This document shows positions 1 to 11,064 of a DNA stretch of 64,000 bases, piece by piece. The translations under genes and the position numbers were made by a program. The stretch comes from Acorus gramineus (taxonomy: Eukaryota; Streptophyta; Magnoliopsida; Acorales; Acoraceae), in the NCBI GenBank assembly GCA_030737835.1, contig JAUJYN010000052.1:226294-290293 (forward strand). Direction: 5' to 3'. A model generated the notes under the pieces. That model was not told where the DNA came from, did not search any database, and saw only the letters and a list, made by a program, of their open reading frames with translations. Every line of letters starts with the position of its first letter. The stretch's first letter is position 1.

Positions 1-644
1 ACACTTACACAACCCTAGACTTGCACTTGCACCTTCTCCTTCTCTTCTCTTTGAGGAGATAATACAAACACTTGGGGGGGGGGGGGGGAAGAGAGAAGAG
101 AGAGCCAAGAAAGTGTAGACGTGTGAGTGGGAGAGAGAGAGGGAAAGATATTTTGGCACATAAATATCTAAAGGAGGGATAGAAATGACCTATTTATCCT
201 TGACTAGAAATTCTGAGCATGCTTCACTATAACAGCCATAACTTCCTCAATATAGCTCCGAATTGCACAATTCAAAGTCCGTTGGAAAGCCAAGAAGATT
301 ATCTACAACTTTCATGTTTATGCCACGATCAAATAATCCCTCTAGCTATTTCGAAATTCGAGCTAAACATTGAACAGGGCTGCTGCCAGAAGTTTTCTTC
401 CTCGGGGTATACTTGGAAAAATACCCATAACTTTTACTACAGGAATCCAGTTGAACTAATTCCACTTTTATATGAAAGCTAACTCAAAACTGAGCATCTC
501 ATAATAAAATCATATTTAAACCTCTTCATCTTGGATTTTAACAAAATCAAATCCAAATACCAAATTGGAAATACATAACTTCGAGGAGAAAAATTATGTA
601 GCCAAATTTTCAATCAGAGCGCTCCAAATGACACAGGCATAACA
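1..644 (-). mobile_element. LTR-C family LTR, right-hand end only (- orientation)
   Basis: Reverse-complement of an LTR whose 5' end (TGTTATGCCTGTGTCATTTG) lies at 644; the rest runs off the left edge. The stretch 180-644 matches, in inverted orientation, the LTR beginning at 57023, including the run that reads as 'cataacttcctcaatatagc'. The LTR ends abruptly at 644 and the next bases are an interrupted internal region of another element, so 644 is an outer boundary and 645-649 (AGGTG) is the expected right target duplication. The left copy is outside the window. A poly-G run (about 75-88) and GA-rich DNA lie inside the LTR. Whether this is a solo LTR or part of a full element cannot be told. 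Confidence 0.75.
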
Positions 645-2050
645 AGGTGCTCCCAGATACTATGCTTGTTGGTGCGCCCATATGGTATAGATAGTGGGCT
701 TGGGAGGCTACCAAGTAGAGGCCACACGAGGAGAGTGCTACTGGATGATGTCGAGAGCGTGGACTCCCCGTGATGAATCTGCCCATGGAGTGCAGGATGC
801 TGGAGTTCCAATGGTTATAGATGAGCGACCTATCTCTGGCGGCATGTGAAGCACAGTTGTGGATACTGTCGCGTTTTGCCCCCACATGAGTCGTAAACGA
901 GGAGACGCGATGCTAGTGTTCGTGATGGGACTCAACCGCCTTATCAGATAGATGACGTCGCATAGGCATTGTCGAGGTTCGACGACCCCCCCTTATTGTG
1001 TGTCTTGTAGATTAAGTGCGGTTGAGCGGCTTACCAAGCGTGTAAGTGTCATCATGAGTGCCAGCCATGCTCGAGGAGCAGAGTCTAGACTTAAATGTTC
1101 GAGGTGTTGTTTTGATCTTCCCATGAGGATTGAAGATCAGGTACCCCTTTGCTGTGAATTGATGATCTATTTGACCAGCTCTCGGAGCGAGTGTCTTCTG
1201 TTAGATCGATCTTCGCACAACGGTACCACAAGTCGGAGATCCGGGAGTTGGACATCCTATAGATGGCCTTTCGTGACCGTTCAGGCACTACGAGTTTTAA
1301 GTACTGCCATCGGGGTTGACGAATGCGCTGAATGCCTTCGTGGATCTCAAAAGTTTTATTGGGCTTCCATGGACTACTTTGGGGTAGTCTTCATTGAGAT
1401 TGCTAGTGGGGCGATGAAAAGGCGATATGGGTAACCTTGTTTCCCCAGGTTGGCATGCCCTCAGGCAAAGTTCGAGAATCATCATCGCGTTGGAAAGCGT
1501 CAGTCCATGGAGATTCCTCAGTGGACGTGGGAGTGGGTTATCAGGGATTGTTGCGGACTCGCTAATGTCACATTCGGGTCACGACGCTGTCTAGGTGATC
1601 ATTGACCGACTGACTAAGTTCGTGCTTCCCTCCCTAATCTGACTGATTGAGTCTCTGGACGCCTTGACGAGGGTTTTCACCTTCGCCATTGTTCGTCTTC
1701 ATGGAACTCCGGTCGGTGCTATTTTCGGTTGAGACGCGAGGGTTACTTTGAGGTTGTGGCGCAGCCTTGGCAGGCTTTGGCGCGAGCCTCCATTTAAGTA
1801 TAGCGTTTCATCGCCGATGGACAGCAAGACAAAGAGGACGATTTAGACCTTGGAGGACATGATAAGTACCTGCGTGCTCGATGATGAGGGCAGTTGGGTG
1901 AGGCACCACCCATTTGTTAGGGTATGCCTGCAAGACGACTACCATTCAAGCATCCAGATGGATTTGTGAAAAGCACTCTACAGGCGCAGTTTTATACCTC
2001 CCTTATGTTGGGACAGTTGAGGAGCGCCAGTTGGAGAGGCCATAAGTTAG

Positions 2051-2500
2051 TTGTTTGACTTTGCGGTGGCCAGGTTGGTTCGTGTGTGCATCTGCACCTC
2101 TCAGAACCGACAGAAGGGCTACGCAGGTCATCGTCGCCAGGAGTTTACCGTTGGGTTTGGCGACCATGTTTTCCTGAAGGTGTCCCAGTTTAAGGGCATT
2201 CTATGTTTCGACGTTCGGGGCAAGCTGAGTTGGCCCTTCATCGGACCGTTTCTCGTCATTGAGTGGGTTGGGGAGGTGGCTTGTCATGTAGCCTTTCCCC
2301 CACAGCTGGCTCATGCCCACGACGTCGTCCTTGTCTCATGGCCAAGGCGCTATGTCCACAATCCTGCTCATGTCATTCTGTTTGACCGTCTCATCCTCGA
2401 GTTGGATTTTTTGTTCGTGGAGCAGTGGATCGAGGTCAAGGACCAACATGAGAAGAGGCTCCACGCTAAGACTGTTCCTTTGATTACAATGTGTCAGTAG
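2051..2500 (+). CDS. Integrase C-terminus plus chromodomain-like tail (remnant ORF)
   Basis: Open frame of 149 codons matching the C-terminal part of chromovirus integrase. It contains the SRQK-like tract followed by a GDHVFLKVS module, GKLSWPFIGPFLVIE, and a tail corresponding to the chromodomain of the intact copies (LILELDFLFVEQWIE). The tail stops at MCQ, before the WE-D--YPHLF ending of A and D, so the last chromodomain helix is gone. Probably non-functional. The ATG at 2051 is merely the first in the open frame, since the protein would normally be made as part of a polyprotein. Confidence 0.6.
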   Translation: MFDFAVARLVRVCICTSQNRQKGYAGHRRQEFTVGFGDHVFLKVSQFKGILCFDVRGKLSWPFIGPFLVIEWVGEVACHVAFPPQLAHAHDVVLVSWPRRYVHNPAHVILFDRLILELDFLFVEQWIEVKDQHEKRLHAKTVPLITMCQ

Positions 2501-2607
2501 CACCAGTCTGGTGCATGGACCACTAGGGAGCAAAAGGTCTATGCGAGATACTTGCTATATTCGGTCTTCCCTTTGGGTTTCCTTAAATTTCGAGGACTAA
2601 ATTTCCT

Positions 2608-2619
2608 AAGGGGGGAGAA
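2608..2619 (+). other. Polypurine tract of the left LTR-C element
   Basis: Purine run AAGGGGGGAGAA directly before the TG of the 3' LTR. This is the expected plus-strand primer for reverse transcription and fixes the element as + oriented. Confidence 0.75.
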
Positions 2620-3348
2620 TGTTATGCCTGTGTCATTTGGAGCCATTTCGGTTAAGCCTTGGTCACTTTTGCGTCATTCAGGGCCTTTTTGTTCTTTTCA
2701 ATCGGAGCCGCTAAAATTTTGGCTTTTAGCCACCTGCGGGAGTTAGAGTACTCTGATTGGAAATCTGACTGCATATTATGGGTCCTGGTACCGTTTAGTA
2801 CTACCCATAAAAATTTCATCGAATTCCGGTAACGTTTTGAAAAATATGCAGTTCCAAACCGTATCCGGGTTTTAAGAGTTCCTGGTTGGTCGAATAGTGT
2901 GAGATATTTTGGGGATGTGGTGACCTTTGGTAACTTTACCCCCACCTTGCTTAGGGATGAAGAAACCTTTGGTTATTGGTTATGTGAGTGGGTGAGCCTA
3001 ACCCTAACCTCACCCCCCCCCCCTTAAGGTCACCCCTAGGCACTATTTGGGCATGAAAATGACATTTTTGCCCTCTCTCTCTCTCCCCCTCTCTCCCATT
3101 TCGTGGAACTCTCTCAAGCTCCCTCTCTTGGTCTTTTTTTTTCCTCTCTTTGTGTGTGGAGAAGGAGGAGGAAGAATCCATTGAAGGTGAAGGTGAAGGT
3201 GAAGAAGGAAGCAAGAGGTGAGTTTTGTGTATGTGTTGTTGTTGTTGTGGTTTCTCCTCTCTCAAGCTCCCTCTCATGTCCCCCCCCCCCCCAAAGAAGG
3301 CTGAGGAGATGCGGAAGAGATGGTGGTAGTGGTGGTGGTGGTTGAGGT
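2620..3348 (+). mobile_element. 3' LTR of the LTR-C element, truncated
   Basis: Starts TGTTATGCCTGTG right after the polypurine tract. The first 300 bp share blocks with the Tekay-type LTRs of this window (for example 'aaaatttcatcgaattccgg' and 'gtatccgggtttt'), showing the two LTR families are related in U3. CT-rich stretches follow (3067-3145), typical of a plant Y-patch/leader, then GGT/GGA-rich DNA closely resembling 58790-58845. The LTR is cut at 3348 by another LTR and its remainder is not seen at 9498. Confidence 0.75.
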
Positions 3349-3822
3349 TGTCACGCCCCAGGGCGGCCGTCCCCGAGACGTGGCAATAATAAATATCAGC
3401 TATCAATACCTGAGGTCAATAAGGACACCAACAACAATACACAAGGCGGCAAAGCAAGATAATGATAACTGACTGAAAAGCGGAAGCATAATATATAAAA
3501 AAGCATAAAATGACTCTAGGAATGCTGACAGCCTCGCACTCGCCATCCGCCAGAAGAACGCTCCACGCCCATAAGACCACGCCACAGGAAAGCTCCAGCT
3601 CCACGCCCAACACTGCCCCTGAAAAGAAATAGTATGCGAGGGGTGAGCTACAAGCTCAGTGAGTGGCTGGAAACCAATCACCATTCTACAGTTCAATACA
3701 CAAATCAATTTCCTTTCAAGGAAAACACGGGTAGAAACCCATGGATAACTGGGTCACGCGGCGGCGCGACCAACCTCACCCCCACCCTCACTCCCGGAGG
3801 GAGACTCTTGGGACTTTTGGGG

Positions 3823-3908
3823 AGAGACCATACCGTCGGTCGAAGAGACCCGGATTTACTGGTCTAGAGACCATACCGTCGGTCGAAGAGACCCGGATTT
3901 ACTGGTCT
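3823..3908. repeat. Perfect 43-bp tandem duplication
   Basis: Two identical 43-bp units, 3823-3865 and 3866-3908, each starting AGAGACCATACCGTCGG and ending ACTGGTCT, inside LTR 1. I found no such doubling in the other LTRs, so it is a recent local duplication. Confidence 0.9.
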
Positions 3909-4984
3909 ACTCAACACTACTGGATCATCTACATCTAGATAATCGCCCATCGATGTCCTTCAACATCAATCACGAGACCGGACCCAACAACTATGGGAAC
4001 GGTCAAAAAACGAATGGGTCACGAGGCGACGTGTCTTCGCCTCATCCACACCCTCACTCCTGAAAGGAGACATCTTGGGACTTTGGGAAGAGACTTAGAC
4101 TGCTCTACACCCCTGGTCCACCCGGTAGCCTCTCCCACCCTCGTGGCCTCCACCTAGTCCACTCCCACTATCAGTACTGTCCGACACATCGGAGGTACCT
4201 ACGGACGGGAGCCCTCTGTCAGGTACAGCCAACGCCAGGGAGTTCCTACATCGGATCCAACGAAGGGGAGAACGATTCCACGCTCGGGATATCATTCGTT
4301 AGCCCTCTCCCGGGTAGCCTCTACTTGGTATACTCCCACGATCAGTACCCCTCCGACTGCATCGGTGGTACCTACGGATGGGAGCCCTCTGTCAGGACAG
4401 CTACAACCCGGCCTCTTCAACTCGGACAACATTGGGAGTGAACATTCCATGTTCGCAAAGCGAACCCCATGGAAACAACTACCACTCTGGAGGAGAAGAA
4501 TATGCGAGGGGGGGGCACACAATCAGTGAATGGCACAAACTATGCAACGCAACACATATTAACCCTAAAATAATTACAGTCCCTAAACGGGAGTAACTAT
4601 ACAAGCTAGTGGGTCGTAACATCGCCGACCCACCCCACCCTCACCCTCACCCTTTAGGGGGTGACATGGGCCTTTTGGGACTGACTAGACTGCTATTCAC
4701 CCTTGGTCCACCGGTAGCCTCTCCCACGCTCCGTAGCTTACCTGGTATACTCCCACGATCAGCACTGTCCGATGCATCGGAGGTACCTACAGATGGGAGC
4801 CCTCTGTCAGGACAGCCTGTCTAACGCCGGGGATGTCACTACACGGATCCAACGAAGGGAAGAGAACAGCCTACCCACACGCATGCGATCCTCTTGGATC
4901 CGTCGACAACGCTTCCTAACATTTCTAATATCATGAATTCTCAAGAATTCCTCCAGGGCGCATAACTAAGATGCGGGGAAACAT

Positions 4985-5010
4985 ATATTATAACCACAAG
5001 GTTATAATAT
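4985..5010. repeat. Conserved LTR hairpin
   Basis: Perfect 11-bp inverted repeat ATATTATAACC / GGTTATAATAT around a 4-base loop. Similar hairpins occur at the matching place in other LTRs (near 6070, 12975, 38358, 42094, 49137), just beside a GAATTC-containing imperfect palindrome and a GCGCATAACT-ATGCGGGG block. Conservation among LTR copies suggests a structural role in the LTR transcript, but copy ancestry alone could explain it. Confidence 0.7.
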
Positions 5011-5190
5011 TCTCTAATTCATGCTTATAACAATATAATCACGTAATCCCATCGTGATTTAAATAAATTAAACTAAATGGGAACATGCATAGATCAAGGC
5101 TTTCCTAACATGAAGCATGGTGTCAGGATGCATTTCCGTAGCATACAAGGTCTAATGTGACATGGTTATATCATAGCAAAACATGCATAG

Positions 5191-7883
5191 TGTCACGCCC
5201 CAGGGCAGCCGTCCCCGAGGCGCGGCAATGGTATATATGATATCAGCAGTCTATACAGGAGGTCAATAACATACTCTAAACAACATCAAAAATGACAACA
5301 CAGACAACAATGAGGCTGACATAATATATACACAAATAGCGGAAGCTAAAAGACTGAATCTGTAATTCAAAGACATATTACAGACTCGATACATAATCAA
5401 CTGTCCTGTGAGAGCCAATATATACACGACATCCAAATATAATACAAACGTGTGCCCAAGCACGGAATACAATACATACAATCAAAGGGGGATGCTGACG
5501 GCCTCTCACACGCAGAACGTGACGCTGCTCCGCTACCGCTGATGTGCCTCGGGGAGCTCCTCCTTCAGATCCGACTCAGATATCACTGGAGAAAAAATAC
5601 ATGCGAGGGGTGAGCCACACGCTCAGTGAATAGCACAACCCATGCATCACAATTCATATTAACCTCAAATCATTTATAGCCTCTAAGTGGCAACAACTAC
5701 ACAATCCAATGGGTCGCTACATCGCCGACCCACCACACCCTCACCCTCACCCTCAAGCTGGTGACATGGTCTTTTGGGACTGACTAGGCTGTTAATCACC
5801 CTTGGTCCACCGATAGCCTCTCCTCCACTCCGTAGCTCGCCTGGTCTACTCCCACGATTCAGCACAGTCCGAAACACAATCAGGAGGTACCTACTGATGG
5901 GAGCCCTCTGTTAGGACGGCCTGTCTAACGCTGAGGAGTCCCTACACGGATCCAACGAAGGGAAGAGAAACAGCCTACCCACACGGATACGATCCACTTG
6001 GATCCGCCGACACCGATTGCAACTCTACTAATGTCATGAATTCTTCAGAATTCATGCGTAAGATGCGGGGAGACATATATTATAACAACACGATTATAAT
6101 ATTCTCTAAGGCATGCTAATAATCATAAGCTCGCATTTGATTTAAATAAATTAAACTAAATGGGAAGCATGCATAGGTCGAGGCTTTCCTAGCATGGAAA
6201 CATGGTATCCCGATGTATAGGCCTCTATCCACAACATAAGGGTAAATATTCCTAGCATGCAAAGCCTATGGTGGCATGGATACAACAAAATGATCATGCA
6301 TAGCACAGATTACACTTATTACAAATTAATACGCAATTATGGTGCCCCAGGGGAGGGCAATGCACGACTACGTGCATCGAACGCCTCCCGGCTGGGTTGG
6401 ATTGCCCCACTCACCAATACCCGGGTCATCGCGAGACCGCCCGTCAAGATCTGCAAGATATGGGAAATCAAAATGGTGAGTAAAATACACAAATACCCAA
6501 GAAATACGGTAGAAATACCCAACACTCGGACAAGCATGCATACGGGCCCGTACGCACGCGAGTCCAAGTGCCCCGACACACTCCCGCACCCTCGGGCAGC
6601 CATGCGCACGGCCACCCGCACGCGCACGCACGGGTGCGCACGCACGCACGCACCGCCCGCGCCCCAGCCCGCGCACCCAGGCGAGCTGCCGCACCCCTGC
6701 TCGCTCGCCCAGACATGCCGCACGCTCGTGCGCACGCTCGCGCGCGCCCGCGGGCACCGCGCGTCCAGCCCTGCTTCTACCCGCGCGTACTGCGCCCCTG
6801 CGCAGCACCCGCGCGCACCCTTGCGCGCACCGCACGCACTGCGCCCCTGCACAGCGCTCCACGCGCACGCTCGTAGGTACGCGCGCACTCGCCCAGCGCC
6901 CCCGACTGCGCGTGCCTGCTCTGCCTGCGCGCGCAGACTCCCGCGCACGCGCGCGGATGACCCCGCACGCGCGCCCTAGCCAACCCCACCACCTCCCCCA
7001 GCCCTCCCACACCCCAAACACTCACGCACAGCTTGCGTACCCCATTTCACCTCCTAAACAACCATCTAAACAAGAAATAGGGGGGGGGGAAGCTTACCCA
7101 AGGGAGGAAAGGAAAGGAGGGATCTTCGGGTGCTCTTCGCGCACCGATTTGCCACCACCAAAGCCACCACTACCAAGACCGCTTCTCAGCCTAAGAGGGG
7201 CTGAAAACAGAGGAGAAAAGGGACCATAAGGGGAGGAAAAACAAAGGGGAATGGAAATCCGAGACCATGGAAAGATAGATCGGGTCCTTACCAAGCTTTT
7301 CTCCTTCTAGGGTTTTTCAATCCAACACCTTCTACTAGGTCAAAAGGTGGATTTAAAGAGAAGGGAGAGCTTGAGAGAGATGGAGAAGAAGATGAATAGG
7401 GAGGGGGCACTATTTGTGGGCGTGGACATCACTTAAAGGCCACACACACACACACACTCACACACTCACACACTTAGAAATTAATTAGGTTAAGCTAGGT
7501 TTAGGTGCACTTTGACTTGGGTCAACCTAACCACACTAGAAAACAAAATATTTTGACCAAGTCAAGGGTCAAACTTGACTTGGTCAAAGTCACCTTTGAC
7601 TCGGTCAAGTCTCCCAATGACTTTTCGCTTGGTCAAAACCCGGATACGATTCGGAACTGTGAAATTCTGAACGTTACCGGAATTCGATGAAATTTTTGTG
7701 AGTGGCTTGAAATGGCACCAGGACACATAATATGCAGTTAGATTTTCAATCGCAGTCCTTAGGCTTAGGATGATAGCCAAAAGTCTGAAATTTTAGCGGT
7801 TCCGATCGAAAAAAGAAAAAGTTGAAAAACTGCTACAATGCTCCAATGGTGACCAGAAGGCAAAAAGTGACACATATATAACA
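5191..7883 (-). mobile_element. Solo Tekay-type LTR 2 inserted in LTR 1
   Basis: Complete LTR of 2693 bp from TGTCACGCCCC to CACATATATAACA (reverse of TG...CA), flanked by CATAG at 5186-5190 and 7884-7888. No internal region is present, so it is a solo LTR. It holds a GC-rich CpG-dense core at about 6540-6990 and a cluster of TTGAC/GTCAA motifs at 7515-7640. The DNA after the right CATAG repeats sequence already present before the LTR (5097-5190), so the insertion history is not simple; see findings. Confidence 0.8.
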
Positions 7884-9497
7884 CATAGATCAAGGCTTTT
7901 AAGTACAGGACATGGTGTCCAGGCATATACGGGCCTCTATACATGATACATGGATGTATATCCCTAGCATGCAAAATATCTACATATTAGTTTAAGCATG
8001 GCTATACTACTTGTTTACACAAGTAGTATAGCTAAGATACACCATCGATGCGCGACGCGTGACTACGCGCGTCGAGTGCATCCCGAGAGGGGGGTATTGA
8101 AATCGAACCACTAACCTTACAACCCGGGACCTCGCGCATCCCATCCGACGAGATCTGCAAGGTAGGGGCATCCAACTTGGTGAGTAACAACACAATTTAC
8201 ACATAGAAATCATTAGAAATACCCAATACTCGGACAAGCATGCATACGGACTCGCACGCATGCGAGCACGCACGTACGCACGCGAGTCCGAGTGCCCTGA
8301 CACCTCCCCGAACCCTCAAGCAGCCACACTCATGGCCCCCCGCACGCGCACGCATACGCATGCACGCACGCGCCCCAGCACCCTCGGCGCACTGCCGCGC
8401 GCCTGCCTGCGCGCCCGCGCGCACTGCGCCCCCGCGCAGCACCTGCACGCACGCCCCAGCACGCGCGCGCACTGGTCCCCAGCCCCGCTCCCAAGCGCAT
8501 ACCCGCGCGCACTGCGCGCCCGTGCAGCACCCCGCGCGCGCGCCCGTCTGCGCGCGCCAGCACTTGTCTGCGCGCGCAAACGCGCGCGCGCGCCCGAGCC
8601 CCTTCCACCCCCTCCTCAGCCCACCCACACCCCCTAACACTTATGCATAGCATGCATAACCATTTAAACACTCTAAATAAACATCTAACCAAGCTAGGGG
8701 AGGAGGAAGACTTACCCAAAGAGAGGAAGAACAAGGGAGGAAGCTCGGGTGCCCTTTGCGCACCAAACCACCACAACCGCCACCACCAAGACCACCACCA
8801 CCTCAGCCACTAGCAAGGCCTAAAGATGGCTGAAACAGGGGGGGAGGGGAAGCCATGAGAGGGAGGTAGAGAAAGGGGAAATCAAAACAAAAACCATACA
8901 AAGGTAGATCACACCCTTACCTCTCTTTTTCCCTTCTAGGGTTTTCCTTTTCTTCTCCTTCTACTACCTCTAATGGAAGCAAATAAGAAGAGGGAGTGAT
9001 GGATTGTGTGTGAGAGAGAGAGAGATGAAGAGAAGAGGAAATAAGGGTGGACGCCCAAGACTAGTGACACACACACACACACACACACTCACACACTTGG
9101 AACAATTAGGTTTTGTGGGGATTGACTTGAGTCAACCCAACCACACAAAAAAACAAAACCATTTGACCAAGTCAATGGTCAAAATTGACTTGGTCAAAGT
9201 CTTCTTTGACTTGGTCAAGTCCCCCCCTTGACATTCCCACTCGGTCAAAACCCGGATACGATTCGGAACTGCCAAATTCTGAAACGTTACCGGAATTCGA
9301 TGAAATTTTCGTGAGTGGTTTGAAATGGCACCAGGACACATAATGTGCAGTTAGATTTTCAATCGGAGTCCTCAAGCTCATGATGATAGCTAAAAGTCCA
9401 AAATTTTAGCGGTTCCGATCGAAAAAAGAAAAAGTTGAAAAACTGCCAGAAATGTCCCAAAGGTGACCAGAAGGCTAAAAGTGACACATATATAACA
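7884..9497 (-). mobile_element. Tekay-type LTR 1, right part
   Basis: Continues LTR 1 after the nested LTR and ends at the usual terminus ACACATATATAACA (9497). It contains a GC-rich core (8240-8640), a CA repeat (9063-9088), a TTGAC/GTCAA cluster (9121-9247) and the conserved U3 end. Its first 100 bp duplicate the end of the left part, so left and right halves may come from different LTR copies. Confidence 0.7.
8001..8032. repeat. Perfect 14-bp inverted repeat
   Basis: GCTATACTACTTGT and its exact reverse complement ACAAGTAGTATAGC, separated by TTAC. I did not see this hairpin in the corresponding place of the other LTRs. Confidence 0.9.
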
Positions 9498-11064
9498 AAG
9501 GGTTCTACACATGCCCATGCCAATCAATGCTGTTTCACCATCCATTTCTTCACCAAATATGAAGAGGAAGAGGGAGCAGAGGAAACAGAAGTTGGTGAGC
9601 AAGGACATGGAGAAAAAGGTCAAACTAGTACCAAGTAAGAGAACTCCAGAAAAGGTGGAAAGGAAGAAGGTTGGTATGGCTGAAGCAATATATGCTTCTT
9701 CCTCAAGCAAGATAATGACATCTCCCAGTGCATTTATATAACAATTTAATACTATTATGTGCTTCAATAAATATGGTGCACACAATTGACATGATTTGCT
9801 AACAACACCAGCGACCCCGGGAAAAACTAGAGCACAAAAATTGGCAGCAGAATTTGCAAACAAAGCAGTTATACAAAAAAAGGTTGCAAAACAAGAGCGA
9901 TGAAAAAAGAAGGTATATACGTTTATCAATATGGCATACACGCTTATCAATATGGCATACACGCTTAAAAAACATTCATATGCATTCATGATTGACGTTT
10001 GTGATTCAACAGGAAAGAGAATTGGATCAATAGAGCGTATGGTGAAAATTAGAAGGAGAAATATTCCAGCCCAAATAGGAAAATCCAAGGAGAACCAAGG
10101 GGATGTGGTTAACAAAGCGCCAAGAGGTGCGGAGGCAACCAAAATGAAAAAAGGGGTTGCAACGACTAAAGTAGCGGGGGGCGATGTGATGAGAGGAGCG
10201 CTTGAAGAGGATAAGCCCGTAGACCCCGCAGCAATGGAGTCATCTGAAATGGAAGCATTGGCCAAAGTGACAAAATAGGTTGACTCTATCCTTGATGATA
10301 TTCTGAACATCCCCACACAAGAGGTGAAAGTGGAAGAAGAGGTACCAGACAAAGAGAAAACGGTCGATGAGGTTGTACTGAAAGAGAAGATGGATGACGA
10401 TGATGTCCTGATTGCAGATAACAAATGTTTTTCTGGTCTGAACAGAAAGAGAACAATAACTTTGAGGAAGGGACCTCTCACACGTTCAGCAGGTATAAGT
10501 TTCTAAATCTCACATCTTACTTCAATAATTGTGAAATAGATTTTCAGGTATATACTTTGTTTGAAGAGGTATATATTTAATTTATTCACGCATATACATT
10601 TTTTTGTTGATATATTAATTTATTTTCTGAAAGCTGCTAGGTTACCAAAACCAATGACCGACGTTGGGGAGACCATGGGACCGACAACAAGGGGAAGGCT
10701 ATTGTCTCAACATCAGCAAGCGAAAGAACCCCGGGAAAAAAAGCTTTCGACTAAACCCAAAGTGCCAAAAACATACAAACAAGAAGTGAAGGAGAAACAT
10801 TCATAGTTGTCAGTGGATGAACAGGTTGCGTTGGCCTACCATCTGTCAAAGATGGAGTCAGAGGAACTGCAACCAGTATATACAGAGGTCATTGATGTCC
10901 TCAGACAGGTTAGTATATATAAATGCATCAAAAACATAGAAAACATATATGAAAATGCATTCCACATACATAACATATATATTCCTACTTATATAGAACT
11001 ACCCTGGGAAACAAAGATGCACCCCGAAAGAGATAGCTCTGATTGATAAGTTTTTGGAGAATCC
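9498..11064 (+). pseudogene. 5' exons of a Ulp1-type protease gene of a Mutator-like element
   Basis: Candidate exons, judged by coding-like sequence and GT/AG borders: about 9499-9669 (lysine-rich, KRKREQRKQKL), 9812-9912, 10012-10494 (GKRIGSIERMV ... KRTITLRKGPLTRSAG), 10634-10910 (LPKPMTDVGETMG ... VDEQVALAYHLSKMESEEL) and 10999-11064 (IALIDKFLENP). Introns are AT-rich with repeated GTATATAC-like words and a 21-bp direct repeat at 9919-9960. In-frame TAG codons at 10276-10278 and 10804-10806 and the insertions show the gene is dead. The last exon breaks off inside FLENP at 11064, where element B inserted, and its frame resumes at 50818. The N-terminal part is basic and low-complexity with no recognised domain. 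Identification as Ulp1-type comes from the 3' exon at 54497-54859. Exon borders are approximate and the true start is not visible. Confidence 0.6.
11060..11064. repeat. Left target duplication of element B (AATCC)
   Basis: AATCC matches 50813-50817 exactly, 39.7 kb away. Removing one copy and everything between restores an open exon, which proves the pairing. Confidence 0.9.

Larger units (their letters stand above)
645..2619 (+). pseudogene. Degraded gypsy pol region of an LTR-C element
   Basis: Internal region of a Ty3/gypsy element, riddled with stops and frameshifts. In order: about 645-1080, DNA collinear with 20750-21240 in reverse, whose last part may be a degraded protease C-terminus; 1150-1420, a decayed reverse transcriptase palm beginning with an [12 protein letters not shown] stretch; a direct jump near 1440-1500 to the integrase entry (QSMEIPQW), with RT C-terminus, RNase H and the HHCC region missing; 1500-2040, a decayed integrase core; then the chromodomain ORF listed separately. 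The same order and the same RT-to-integrase jump occur in the interiors of elements F and E, so this is a shared rearranged lineage rather than private decay. The left part was cut off by the LTR at 1-644. Confidence 0.75.
3349..5190 (-). mobile_element. Tekay-type LTR 1, left part (- orientation)
   Basis: Begins TGTCACGCCCCAGGGCGGCC, the reverse-complement of the 3' end of the Tekay-type LTRs here, and shares with them the GGTACCTACGGACGGGAGCC and GGATCC-rich blocks. It has an additional block at 3740-4320 that is absent from LTRs B and H but recurs inside the internal regions of E and F. It stops at an inserted LTR at 5191. No convincing 5-bp duplication links its left flank (GAGGT) to the right flank of its presumed other half (AAGGG at 9498). 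Confidence 0.7.

Noticed and set aside
9063..9090. CA-repeat as a CRISPR-like or satellite array
   Set aside because: Simple dinucleotide repeat within an LTR, no spacer structure.
9498..9503. AAGGG after LTR 1 as target duplication of the LTR beginning at 3349
   Set aside because: The left flank is GAGGT, which does not match; similarity of AAGGGT to LTR-C at 58842 is only six bases.
9390..10481. Long - strand ORF of 363 codons
   Set aside because: It runs antisense to the Ulp1-type exons, is low-complexity (Ser/Phe/Leu from the opposite of Lys/Glu-rich coding DNA) and crosses the LTR 1 boundary at 9497.
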